Below are positions 36,594 through 45,687 of a stretch of DNA of 59,111 bases, one piece after another (the first letter of the stretch is position 1; every line of letters begins with the position of its first letter). The translations under genes and the position numbers were made by a program. Source of the DNA: Spirochaetales bacterium (lineage in GTDB: Bacteria; Spirochaetota; Spirochaetia; SZUA-6; RPPD01); NCBI GenBank assembly GCA_016929065.1, contig JAFGJO010000056.1:1-59111 (forward strand), given 5' to 3'. The notes beneath the pieces were generated by a model. That model had not been told where the DNA came from. It did not search any database and saw only the letters and a list, made by a program, of their open reading frames with translations.

Positions 36594-38036
36594 TTGCCGC
36601 ACCTTTACTTTGAATTGTTTTCATTGTATTCTCAAACCGCCGTGATTGCTATTTTATCCAAGCTTTTTAAACATAAACGGGTAGTTTTGCCTATCATCTA
36701 TCTTTTTTTCCTCGTGGTCGGAATCCTTGTGTTCAATCTGGTTGTTGTGGACTACATTGACGGATTTTCTGTCTCTATCAATTCCATTGATTTGGGAATT
36801 GTAAAAAGCAAAAGCGATGTACAGTCCAGACTTTCGGTGATCGAAAAACAGATTGAATATGAGAAGAATATTGATATTGAATTTGAGGATCATCTGATTC
36901 TCTATTCACCAATTGAAACAACCCTTGATCGGTTCACCGTGCAGCAGACACTCGATCAGAATTTGAAAAACCATATCAGCTATAAATGCAAAGTGTGGGC
37001 ACTTGTGGTGAACAACAAGGAATCTGTCTTTTGCCGGACAAAGGAAGAAATTGAAGAATTGGTGAATCGGATTGAAAAAAAATTCGTTCCAAAGGCCGGG
37101 AGAGGCGAGGTCATCGAAAACCTGACGATGCGGATAATGGAACCATATACCATCGAGCAGGCATATTCATATTATGATGCTATAAAAACACTGGATGAAG
37201 CGGTTGATTATGCACTACAGGGAACTCAGGAGATTGAAACATACGCTGTACAGCAGGGAGACAATTTTTTTACGATTGCGAAAAAATTTGATATCAATTT
37301 TACCCAGCTTGTTCGGGCAAATGAAGAGTTTGATCCCGAAAAATTGAAAGCAGGTGATAAAATCAGCCTTTCTCTTAAAAAACCTGTTCTTAATGTCGAG
37401 TCAAAATACCGGTTTATCAAGGAGGTGACCATTCCGCCGCCGGTACGGGTCGTTCTGGATTCAGAATTACTTCGTACGGAACGAAAGGTTGATATTCAGG
37501 GAGAAAGTGGAAGAAAACAGATTTTTGCTGATAAAACGTATATCAATGAAAAGCAGTTTGAAGTAGTGATTGTGAAAGAAATCCCCATTAAGGCTCCGAA
37601 ATTGAGACAGCTCCGGATCGGAACACGCCGGACACCGAATGATATTCTAGTCTCCGGGGCGGTTCTCCCTCCGGGGATGGGTGTTATTTCAGATTATTTC
37701 GGTGCGCCACGCGGGGGCGGCCGGCGTCATCTCGGGATCGACATTGCAATACCCACCGGTGCGAGTGTGCTTGCCTATAGGCCAGGGACAATTCTTCGCG
37801 CAGGGTGGGATGGTACCGGATACGGAAATCTTGTAACAATTGCCCATGATGACGGGACCGAGACCAGGTATGCCCACAACAGTAAAATTCTCGTGGAGGT
37901 GGGACAGCGAGTGGCCAAAGGCGATATTATTGCATTGTCGGGGAATACAGGAAAAAGTACCGGGCCTCACATCCACTTTGAAATTCGGGTGGGCGGGAAA
38001 CCGGTTGATCCCCTCCTCTATCTCAGATCACATTAA
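36594..38036 (+). CDS. M23 peptidase with LysM and G5 domains
   Basis: 480 residues. An N-terminal membrane anchor (LPIIYLFFLVVGILVFNLVV) is followed by a domain of about 170 residues, a LysM motif (YAVQQGDNFFTIAKKF), a G5-type domain (about 285-345) and a C-terminal M23 metallopeptidase. Zinc ligands are intact: HLGIDIAIP for the H..xD pair and the late GPHIHFEIR for HxH. Such proteins cut peptidoglycan cross-links or activate amidases during growth. The start is uncertain: TTG 36594 has no good ribosome site, and other TTG/GTG codons follow closely. Confidence 0.87.
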   Translation: MPHLYFELFSLYSQTAVIAILSKLFKHKRVVLPIIYLFFLVVGILVFNLVVVDYIDGFSVSINSIDLGIVKSKSDVQSRLSVIEKQIEYEKNIDIEFEDHLILYSPIETTLDRFTVQQTLDQNLKNHISYKCKVWALVVNNKESVFCRTKEEIEELVNRIEKKFVPKAGRGEVIENLTMRIMEPYTIEQAYSYYDAIKTLDEAVDYALQGTQEIETYAVQQGDNFFTIAKKFDINFTQLVRANEEFDPEKLKAGDKISLSLKKPVLNVESKYRFIKEVTIPPPVRVVLDSELLRTERKVDIQGESGRKQIFADKTYINEKQFEVVIVKEIPIKAPKLRQLRIGTRRTPNDILVSGAVLPPGMGVISDYFGAPRGGGRRHLGIDIAIPTGASVLAYRPGTILRAGWDGTGYGNLVTIAHDDGTETRYAHNSKILVEVGQRVAKGDIIALSGNTGKSTGPHIHFEIRVGGKPVDPLLYLRSH

Positions 38037-38085
38037 CAAAGGTCATTATGGCTCTTGGTGTCTTTTTTAATTCGAGGTATAGCTG

Positions 38086-38754
38086 ATGTTACAGGCTGTA
38101 ATTTTTGACCTTGACGGAACATTATTGAATACAATTGCTGATATTACCTCGGTGATCAACCGGGGGCTGGCCTTGTATAATCTGCCGCAGCTTACTATTC
38201 AGGCGTGCGCTACTATTGTCGGTGAGGGGATCGAAAAACTTGTGCGACGTGCGCTCCCTCCAGGTTTTTCAGATGAGAAAGCGTATAATACCATACTTTC
38301 CTCAGTAAAAAAGAATTATCAGGCTGCCCCTGTGGGGAAAACGACGCTCTATCCCGGGGTTGGTGAATGTCTGGATTATCTGGCAAGAAAAAAAATACCC
38401 ATGGCAATATTGTCCAATAAACCGCATGACATCGCAGTGCAGAGTGTAGCCGGGCTTCTGGCTGACTGGCAGTTTGTCAGGATACAGGGCGCCCTGGAAG
38501 GAAGCGCACCAAAACCGGAGAAATCCGCTGCTCTGAATATTGCAGCACAAATGCAAAAATCACCTGATATGATCGCATTTATTGGTGATTCCGAGATCGA
38601 CATTCAGACTGCCCGGAATGCGGGGATGTATGCTGTGGCGGTAACCTGGGGGTTTCGTTCACGGGAGCTTTTATCCCATTCCGGACCTGATATTATTGTC
38701 GATTCACCTGCTGAAATAATTGAACTTTTCGCTGTACACGAAAAAAACTTTTAA
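38086..38754 (+). CDS. gph: HAD-family phosphatase, phosphoglycolate-type
   Basis: 222 residues with all HAD motifs: FDLDGTLLNT (nucleophile Asp), LSNKP (motif II Ser), a motif III Lys (GSAPKPEK) and FIGDSEIDIQTARNAGM (motif IV). The helical cap after motif I and the length match Gph, which clears 2-phosphoglycolate formed in DNA repair. Other small phosphatases of the same family are possible. CGAGGT lies upstream of the ATG. Confidence 0.8.
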   Translation: MLQAVIFDLDGTLLNTIADITSVINRGLALYNLPQLTIQACATIVGEGIEKLVRRALPPGFSDEKAYNTILSSVKKNYQAAPVGKTTLYPGVGECLDYLARKKIPMAILSNKPHDIAVQSVAGLLADWQFVRIQGALEGSAPKPEKSAALNIAAQMQKSPDMIAFIGDSEIDIQTARNAGMYAVAVTWGFRSRELLSHSGPDIIVDSPAEIIELFAVHEKNF

Positions 38755-38773
38755 GAATAGAAAATTCCGGCAC

Positions 38774-38802
38774 TTGATATTTTTAAATCAATTAATTATG
38801 AT
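38774..38802 (+). promoter_or_regulatory. Promoter of the diguanylate cyclase gene
   Basis: TTGATA 38774-38779, a 17-nt spacer and TATGAT 38797-38802, a good sigma70 match about 75 nt before the ATG. Confidence 0.55.
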
Positions 38803-38877
38803 CGTGGAAGGGTTGTCCAAAAGTCATTGTTGAGTGTTCAACAGAAATCACGGGATATTCCAAACAGGCCTACTATT

Positions 38878-40017
38878 ATGATAAAGAAGAATCTCTATAT
38901 CCTGCTCGATAATTTAAGCGAGTTTGAAGATATTTTTACCCGTCTCAAACAGGATGCTCCCTTTGTGGTCGACATTATCACCTTTGATGATTTTAAAAGC
39001 GATAAGTATAAGGCTATATTTCAGGAACTGGATTTTGGAAATTTGTTTATTTCTGTGGATGAATCGGTTTACACGAATAATAAAAAAGAAATTCATGAAT
39101 ATATGCGTTCTATCTACAACCATCTTTTTTCCAATTTTCTGATCTTGTCTTCTGCTCCGGATTTTATTCAGGATGATGATATTGTCCTCGGGAAAAAACA
39201 CTGCTTCTATATTCACAAGGATGCAGATATCCAGGTACTTGCTCATAATCTGATTTTGTACATGTTCAAGCTCTTCAACGAAACGGTGCTTTCCACCAGG
39301 CTGCTCGACTATATTACTCATTCATTCGATCATATCGTCACCTCGGAGCTACTGCGGAAGAAAAAGGATGAAATTGAACTGCTGAACAAGGAACTGGAGT
39401 GGAAAAATAAAACAGACAGTTTGACCAATTTATACAATCGACAGGCTATGTTTGATTTTCTGGATGTTGAGTCAAAACGGACCATAAGAGATCTCTGGCG
39501 TATTTCGAATGCAATTCAGGAGAAACAGGCGGAACAGCTGAAAGAGGTGCGTGAACGCTTCGAAAATGTCCCGGTCGGGGAAATACTCGACCACATTGGT
39601 GTATACACCGTCATGATGCTCGATGTTGACCATTTCAAGAAAATAAATGATACGTATGGACATCTGGTGGGGGATCAGGTATTGAAGGTTATCGGTGAAT
39701 TATTGCGGGACAATACCATTTTCCGTGAATCCGATATTCTTGGCCGTTTTGGTGGTGAAGAGTTTATTGGTATTTTCCCTTCAACGAATGTAAATAATGC
39801 CATCGGCCCTGCACAGCGTTTTACCAGGGCGTTGAAGGAACATTTGTTTAAAGGGCCGGCGGGAGAAGAGTTTCATGTTACCGTATCGGTTGGAATATCC
39901 GAGTTCCATCCGGGTGACCAGACAAAAGAAGAAGTCATCCACCGGGCCGATAAGGCTCTGTATTGGGTCAAAGAACACGGCCGCGACCAGATTGCGGTAT
40001 ATGAAAAAATATTCTAG
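38878..40017 (+). CDS. Diguanylate cyclase (GGDEF domain)
   Basis: About 379 residues from ATG 38878; a TTG at 38827 is an alternative. The N-terminal part (about 1-165) is a receiver-like or orphan sensor domain with no membrane helix. A helical linker (ELLRKKKDEIELLNKELEWKN) follows, then a GGDEF domain with TDSLTNLYNRQAM and signature FGGEEF. A RESD inhibitory site lies five residues before it, so product feedback is expected. An insertion between DSLTNLYNR and LDVDHFKKIN makes the catalytic domain longer than usual. It synthesises cyclic di-GMP. Its end overlaps the end of radA by 4 nt. Confidence 0.9.
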   Translation: MIKKNLYILLDNLSEFEDIFTRLKQDAPFVVDIITFDDFKSDKYKAIFQELDFGNLFISVDESVYTNNKKEIHEYMRSIYNHLFSNFLILSSAPDFIQDDDIVLGKKHCFYIHKDADIQVLAHNLILYMFKLFNETVLSTRLLDYITHSFDHIVTSELLRKKKDEIELLNKELEWKNKTDSLTNLYNRQAMFDFLDVESKRTIRDLWRISNAIQEKQAEQLKEVRERFENVPVGEILDHIGVYTVMMLDVDHFKKINDTYGHLVGDQVLKVIGELLRDNTIFRESDILGRFGGEEFIGIFPSTNVNNAIGPAQRFTRALKEHLFKGPAGEEFHVTVSVGISEFHPGDQTKEEVIHRADKALYWVKEHGRDQIAVYEKIF

Positions 40018-41363
40018 TCTGCATTGGTGAAAACGCCCCGGACTGCTTCCTGAATCAGCGAAACTCCCAGGTAATTTTTATTATTCCCCATACTGGCCTG
40101 GAACGGCCCGATCATTTTTGAAAAACCGAGCTCGGCCGCTGTTTTTACCCGTTTTTCCAGATGCTTGACGTTTCGAATTTCTCCTGCAAGGCTGACCTCA
40201 CCGGTTACAGTGGTATGGGAGGGAAATGGGATACCGGTTCGTGCGGAAAACAAGGCCAGGCAGAGCGGTAATTCAATGCCCACTTCTTTTATTGAAAGCC
40301 CCCCGGCAACATTGACATACATATCATAACTTCCAAACTGCAGGCTGCAGTGTTTTTCAAGGACTGCCTGGGCTTTCCAGACAACGCGGGCGTCTATCCG
40401 GTCAGAATAAACACGGGATATCCCTCCTTTTGCGGGAACCACAAGACTCTGAATTTCAAGCAGGATCACTCTTGAGCCTTCATATACCGGAGCAACGACC
40501 ACACCGGCAGGCAGTACCCCGTTTCGTTTTTCCAGAAACAGAGATTCGGAATCATCAGGCTGGACAAGGCCGTTTTCAAGCATCTGGAAAATACCAATCT
40601 CATCTATGGAACCAAACCGGTTTTTTGAAGCGCGGAGAAGTCGGATATCGTTATCCGCTGATTCAAACTGCAGTACTGTATCCACCATATGTTCGATTAC
40701 TTTTGGCCCTGCAATGGTTCCTTCTTTTGTGACGTGACCTACCATAAAAAGTGAGGTATTGTGCTGCTTTGTCCAGTCTATCAGTTCCTGTGCAGTAAAT
40801 TTGATTTGATTGACTGTGCCCGCGACCAGGCCGAGTTCCTGTTTTTTTAAAGTCTGGATTGAATCCACGATGACCATAACCGGTTTCAGTTTATTCAGAA
40901 TATGGATAATGCTTTCCACATCGGTTTCAATGCACAGTTCAATGTGATCGGCAAGAGCATTAATCCGCTGGGCCCGCAATTTTATCTGTTCCGGTGATTC
41001 TTCACCAGAGATATACAATACTTTTCCCATTGTGGATAAACGGGAAGCAGCCATGAGCATTAAGGTAGACTTGCCGATACCCGGTTCGCCGCCTACCAGT
41101 ACGGTCGCGCTTTTCATGATTCCGCCGCCAAGCACGCGGTCCAGCTCGGTTAATCCGGAACTGATACGTAATGCTTGAGTTGATTCAACAATGTTGAGCG
41201 GAATCGTTTTCATGGTATGCTGCGGTGTATTTGATTTTTGGGACTTTTTTTGCTGCGTTGATTCAAAAAGGGTATTCCAGTTGCCGCAGTCAGGACAGCG
41301 CCCGAGCCATTTTGGTTCGGCATGCCCGCACTCACTGCATAAAAATATTGTTTTTTCTGTCAT
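40014..41363 (-). CDS. radA: DNA repair protein RadA
   Basis: RecA-like helicase that promotes branch migration. Seen: N-terminal C4 zinc finger (CSECGHAEPKWLGRCPDCGNW), Walker A GGEPGIGKSTL, the RadA-specific KNRFG motif (ASKNRFGSIDEIG) and a C-terminal Lon-like domain (YVNVAGGLSIKEVGIELPLC). Length 449 is normal. Confidence 0.95.
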   Translation of the reverse strand: MTEKTIFLCSECGHAEPKWLGRCPDCGNWNTLFESTQQKKSQKSNTPQHTMKTIPLNIVESTQALRISSGLTELDRVLGGGIMKSATVLVGGEPGIGKSTLMLMAASRLSTMGKVLYISGEESPEQIKLRAQRINALADHIELCIETDVESIIHILNKLKPVMVIVDSIQTLKKQELGLVAGTVNQIKFTAQELIDWTKQHNTSLFMVGHVTKEGTIAGPKVIEHMVDTVLQFESADNDIRLLRASKNRFGSIDEIGIFQMLENGLVQPDDSESLFLEKRNGVLPAGVVVAPVYEGSRVILLEIQSLVVPAKGGISRVYSDRIDARVVWKAQAVLEKHCSLQFGSYDMYVNVAGGLSIKEVGIELPLCLALFSARTGIPFPSHTTVTGEVSLAGEIRNVKHLEKRVKTAAELGFSKMIGPFQASMGNNKNYLGVSLIQEAVRGVFTNAD

Positions 41364-41576
41364 GTTAATTGGATTATAGGAGATTTTTTTTGATCAGAGC
41401 AAGTGCAGGTTATTGGGAAGTCCGTGTTAAAATAACTATAAATATTAATAATGAATTGCTGAATAAAAAGGAATCTGGTAGAATACCATCCGAAGAAACA
41501 GTTCTTTTTGGCAAAGCATACAGTTTCGTTTGCTCATAATTCTTTAAAAGAAAACCCGTTAAAAGGAAGAATCATC

Positions 41577-44500
41577 ATGATACGGAAAGCACGACCCCAG
41601 GCTGGATATACATTAACGGAAAAAATCAGTCATTTTTTTAAAACCTTTCAGCAGCGAATAAAGAATGTGGCAATGCTTATAAAAAAACCGGTTGTCTCTT
41701 TCATAAACAGGATCAAGACTGTTTTTGGCGATGAGCATAAACCGGTTTACAAAATATATTCCAGAATAAAAGACGCCAATACATTCCTTTCGCCAAAGAA
41801 ATTTATCCTTCCGGATGTTGTGGTCTATTTCATTGCAATGTTTTTATTTTCCTTCCTGGTCATCGCTTTGGAAACAATTCAGTTTCATGTACTCATGGTC
41901 GTGACCAGCTACCTGAAGGCGACCTTTATTATTTCCATTGCGATGCTGGGCATTGCATTGGGGAGCCTTATCGGCTTTTATCTGAACCGGTTTAATGTGC
42001 ACCGGGTAATGTTTGTCTCGAGTGTGTGTCTGTTTTTCTCCATCATTCTCGCATACTACAATATTATCAATATCGGGGTTCTGGGATATCCCTATCTGCT
42101 TGTTTTGCCGTTTGTGTTTGCCTCGATAAATATTTCTTCAATTTTCGCGAAAGGGAATTCAAATACCACCTATTTCATCAATCTTGCGGCATCAGCTCTG
42201 GGAGTCATTTTTCCGATTGTGTTTCTCCCGGTATTTAAAAGCGAAAGCAGCATGATGATTCTCATGCTGGTTCCAATTGTGTTTATATTTATCCAGTCGT
42301 TCAGGATTTCTCATCTTGTAGTGAAGGGGTTGTTTGCGATTGCAGTGCTGATTGTGATCGTTCAGTTCACAGGTACCATTTCCAATAATGTCTCAACTCC
42401 GGATGTGATTTCTGCGGATATATTTGAAAATAAAATAATAGCCGAGTTCGATAAGGATGTTGAAAAAGTAGAATTTAGAAAAAACATCCCGCTTGAGTTT
42501 TTTCAGCGGGTGTATATGGTCGATAAAGAGTCCGGAAACTATATATTTTCCGGTGATGAATATGACCTGAAGCGTGCTGATTATTTTTTAAAAGTACTTG
42601 GTTTCAGAGAGCGCTGGGGTATTTCCCAAATACCATTTCTGGAAAAGCGGACAATTGTTGACTCAGCTGAAAAACTAAATAAAATATTTTTCGAAGCAGA
42701 ACTGTTGCCCCTGCTGCAGAAAAAATATGACACGCTTTTTTTCCGCAACTATGACCTGCTTTTCATGCAGCGGGTGTACACGAAGCAGTCTGATGGAAAT
42801 TATCATATGACCGGGGACGGGTATGACGCAAAGCGTGCGCGGTATCTCTTGACACAGCTGGGGCATATGGAAACGATCGACCTGAACTTTGATGTGCGGT
42901 ATCACGCTTCCCTTCTTGATGAACGCAAGATATTTACCGGGAGCGACAGAATATTACTGAGCGAGGATTCAACTCTTGGCCGTCTTGAATACACCGGGCA
43001 ATTAGCCGGCGGTATGGAGGGGGTTATTCCCAACAAGGATGAATACTATATGTACATGAACGGGGTCGCACTGGATTCCATCGATGCGTACAATGGCTCC
43101 ATCAAAGACCCGCGTGTGCCCTGGATGACCGATTCACCGAAGATGTTTATTGTCGGACTTTCCGCAGACGGAATTGTGAAATCGTGTAAACGAATCAAAG
43201 GCGCACAGGTGAGTGGTATCGAAATAAATCCCGGAATATACCATACCATGATTGAAGACGGCCCTTTTGCCTACGCTGCGGGATATCCATATAAAGACGT
43301 GGAAGTCTACAAGGGCGAGGGACGGGGATTTCTTGAAACGACCCGGGAACAGTATGATGCGATATATTTAATGAATATTCACATGGAGCATGGACCAATC
43401 TCCACCCTGGCTCCGGAGTATTTTCATACTATTGAAGGAACTCAATTGCTGTTAAATAAAATTACCGATCGTGGATACGTTGTCTATGAGGAAATTATCG
43501 ATTCGTTTCGCAGCCGTCTGGCGATGTACAAGATGATGAATACCATAAAAGCGGCGATGCGCAAAAGGGGCATCGAAAATCCCGAAAAATATATTTATAT
43601 CTATAAATGGGGATTCAGCACCTACAGCGATGTATTTCGGACGATCATTATCAAACGGACACCATTTAATATGGAAGAAAAGAAAACTCTGGACAGCTAT
43701 ATAGATACAGTGACCAACAAGGAGCCCTTCAGTGCCTATAATGTACAGATGGTGTTTGACCCGTACGGCACCCGGTATGGAAGTGATATAGAACCATTTA
43801 TACTTGACGAGATCGAATATAAAGAGATTTTTCCAAACTTTTTATCGTCCCATGAGTTTCAAAATAAAATTATGGCAAAACTGGATGATCCTGAAGATAT
43901 CAGATTCATGCTCTCCCTGTATTTTTACAACCGCAGTTATAATCGTTTCGAATTATACACCTCCCGGATGAATGATGCAGATACCTACAAACTGGCACAG
44001 GTTTTACAAAAAGCTGAATATTCCTGGCACTTCGATTTGCGTCCTGCTACTGACGACCAGCCGTTTCCGTTTAATGTACACAAGGAAAAGTATGAAGTGC
44101 TGGAGATATTGCGGATCGTGTTTCTGTTGAGTCTGCTGTTAATTGTGCCGGTATTCTTTTTGATTATTAATAAAAGCGGACACTACAAAATGAATTTGTT
44201 TGTGCCGAACCTTTTCATGGCGGCTACCGGATTTGGTTATATGCTCGTTGAAATTGTGCTTATGCAGAAGTTCCAGCAGTTTATCGGAAATCCGACTTAC
44301 GCACTGATTGTAACCCTGGGCGGTTTGCTGTTGTTCAGCGGGATTGGCAGCTTTGTCAGTCGTTATTTCAATAAAAAACTGGTGATCGGACTTGTTGCAC
44401 TTATTCCTGTCATTCTCCTGATAATGCTTATTACCCTGGATGGTATTTTTCTTGCTTTCGGAAGTATGGGGTTTGAAACGAAAATATTCATTTCTGCGCT

Positions 44501-44759
44501 GCTGCTGCTGCCGGTGACATTTCTTATGGGAATACCGTTTCCCAATGCACTCGAAATAATCCGCAAGAATACATCATCAGAATACGGCACGCTCATGTTC
44601 GGAGTGAGCGGCGCTTTTTCCACACTTGGCGCAACTTCGGGAATTTTTTTAAATGTCTCCTATGGATACAGCATGTCTTTTCTGGCGGGAACAGGTTGTT
44701 ATGCTGCCGGACTGGTATTATTCATTATACTCATGCTTGGAAAAAGAAAGACAGCATGA
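41577..44759 (+). CDS. Large membrane protein with spermidine-synthase-like core
   Basis: About 1060 residues from ATG 41577 (AGGAAGA upstream); a TTG at 41508 would add 23. A first block of about seven membrane helices (about 75-270) is followed by a soluble domain of about 550 residues, then a second block of seven helices. The soluble domain has a Rossmann-like stretch (FIVGLSADGIVKS...VSGIEINP) and YDAIYLMNIH, the layout of spermidine synthases fused to transporter-like helices. The usual GGGDG glycine motif is degenerate, so aminopropyl transfer is doubtful. Residues with QRVY...GNY...GD.YD.KRA..L occur twice (about 42498-42606 and 42759-42867). The stop overlaps the next start (ATGA). 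Confidence 0.75.
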   Translation: MIRKARPQAGYTLTEKISHFFKTFQQRIKNVAMLIKKPVVSFINRIKTVFGDEHKPVYKIYSRIKDANTFLSPKKFILPDVVVYFIAMFLFSFLVIALETIQFHVLMVVTSYLKATFIISIAMLGIALGSLIGFYLNRFNVHRVMFVSSVCLFFSIILAYYNIINIGVLGYPYLLVLPFVFASINISSIFAKGNSNTTYFINLAASALGVIFPIVFLPVFKSESSMMILMLVPIVFIFIQSFRISHLVVKGLFAIAVLIVIVQFTGTISNNVSTPDVISADIFENKIIAEFDKDVEKVEFRKNIPLEFFQRVYMVDKESGNYIFSGDEYDLKRADYFLKVLGFRERWGISQIPFLEKRTIVDSAEKLNKIFFEAELLPLLQKKYDTLFFRNYDLLFMQRVYTKQSDGNYHMTGDGYDAKRARYLLTQLGHMETIDLNFDVRYHASLLDERKIFTGSDRILLSEDSTLGRLEYTGQLAGGMEGVIPNKDEYYMYMNGVALDSIDAYNGSIKDPRVPWMTDSPKMFIVGLSADGIVKSCKRIKGAQVSGIEINPGIYHTMIEDGPFAYAAGYPYKDVEVYKGEGRGFLETTREQYDAIYLMNIHMEHGPISTLAPEYFHTIEGTQLLLNKITDRGYVVYEEIIDSFRSRLAMYKMMNTIKAAMRKRGIENPEKYIYIYKWGFSTYSDVFRTIIIKRTPFNMEEKKTLDSYIDTVTNKEPFSAYNVQMVFDPYGTRYGSDIEPFILDEIEYKEIFPNFLSSHEFQNKIMAKLDDPEDIRFMLSLYFYNRSYNRFELYTSRMNDADTYKLAQVLQKAEYSWHFDLRPATDDQPFPFNVHKEKYEVLEILRIVFLLSLLLIVPVFFLIINKSGHYKMNLFVPNLFMAATGFGYMLVEIVLMQKFQQFIGNPTYALIVTLGGLLLFSGIGSFVSRYFNKKLVIGLVALIPVILLIMLITLDGIFLAFGSMGFETKIFISALLLLPVTFLMGIPFPNALEIIRKNTSSEYGTLMFGVSGAFSTLGATSGIFLNVSYGYSMSFLAGTGCYAAGLVLFIILMLGKRKTA

Positions 44760-45565
44760 AAGCTCTTAATTTCTGTTGTTTTCTGCTCGCCGTTGTGACA
44801 ATATTTGGCTGCGGTGATAATTCTCCCAAAAGCAAAGAGCTTCAATCTGCAGGAAACAATGTGCGGCTTTATGCAATCCGCTACGGAGTTTCCGGCTTTT
44901 CAACCAAAGAATTGTTTGCAGAACCGGAAGAAATTAAAAATGTGCCCTTTCACTGGCTTTTTTACCTTATCATTTCCCCGGAAAAGAAAATACTTGTTGA
45001 CACCGGGTTTTACCAGGAACAATTCAGAAATCTTTTTGGTATTTCACTTGAAAATCCCGATGCAATTCTGACCAGGATGGGATATCCGCCCAAAAGCATT
45101 ACCGACGTTATTCTTACCCACGGCCACTTTGATCATATCGGCGGGGTGGTGAAATACCCTGAGGCACGCATTCATATTACAAAAAAAGCCTTTAATGTTA
45201 TTCAATCGCAAAAACAGCTCCCGGAGGTGCGGCGATTTCTGAAAGAAAGTCAACATGTCACACAGTATGACGGTTCATACGCTCTTGATGAAAATATATT
45301 TATACAGGAAATCGGCGGGCACTCTCCGGGATCGTGTGTGGTATACATTAATCTTGATGGAGAGAAAATCCTGCTCACCGGTGATGAAGCATATGTTGAC
45401 GAGAATATTATTGACAAAAAACCTGTGGGATCGGCGGTCGATCCCGCAGCCAATAAACGGTTTATTGAACAGGCAGCAGAATCAAAAATCCGGTTTTTTA
45501 CGTTTCATTCTCCGAATGTTGTTAAAGGCGAAGAGTCCTGGAGAGAGATAAAAAAAGCAAAATAA
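44756..45565 (+). CDS. Metallo-beta-lactamase-fold lipoprotein
   Basis: 269 residues. A lipoprotein signal (LLAVVTIFGC) is followed by an MBL fold with HGHFDHIGG as the HxHxDH metal site, plus LLTGDEAYVDE and a C-terminal FFTFHSPN segment where homologues have their last metal His. The layout resembles lactonase-like MBL enzymes (AHL lactonase group), but here it is exported and lipid-anchored. Substrate unknown. The ATG overlaps the stop of the large membrane protein, so the two are coupled. Confidence 0.82.
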   Translation: MKALNFCCFLLAVVTIFGCGDNSPKSKELQSAGNNVRLYAIRYGVSGFSTKELFAEPEEIKNVPFHWLFYLIISPEKKILVDTGFYQEQFRNLFGISLENPDAILTRMGYPPKSITDVILTHGHFDHIGGVVKYPEARIHITKKAFNVIQSQKQLPEVRRFLKESQHVTQYDGSYALDENIFIQEIGGHSPGSCVVYINLDGEKILLTGDEAYVDENIIDKKPVGSAVDPAANKRFIEQAAESKIRFFTFHSPNVVKGEESWREIKKAK

Positions 45566-45687
45566 AGCCAATCTGCTTTACATGCCGTATAGATCGCAAA
45601 ATTATACTTTTTCCAGATAATACCGAATGATTGAAATCCCGCTTTGTTCAGGAGGTTCATATGTTCGGGGAGACTGAGCGGGGAGTC

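Noticed and set aside
41577-44759. True spermidine synthase
   Set aside because: The substrate-binding glycine motif is degenerate and the protein is mostly membrane helices, so only a structural likeness is claimed.
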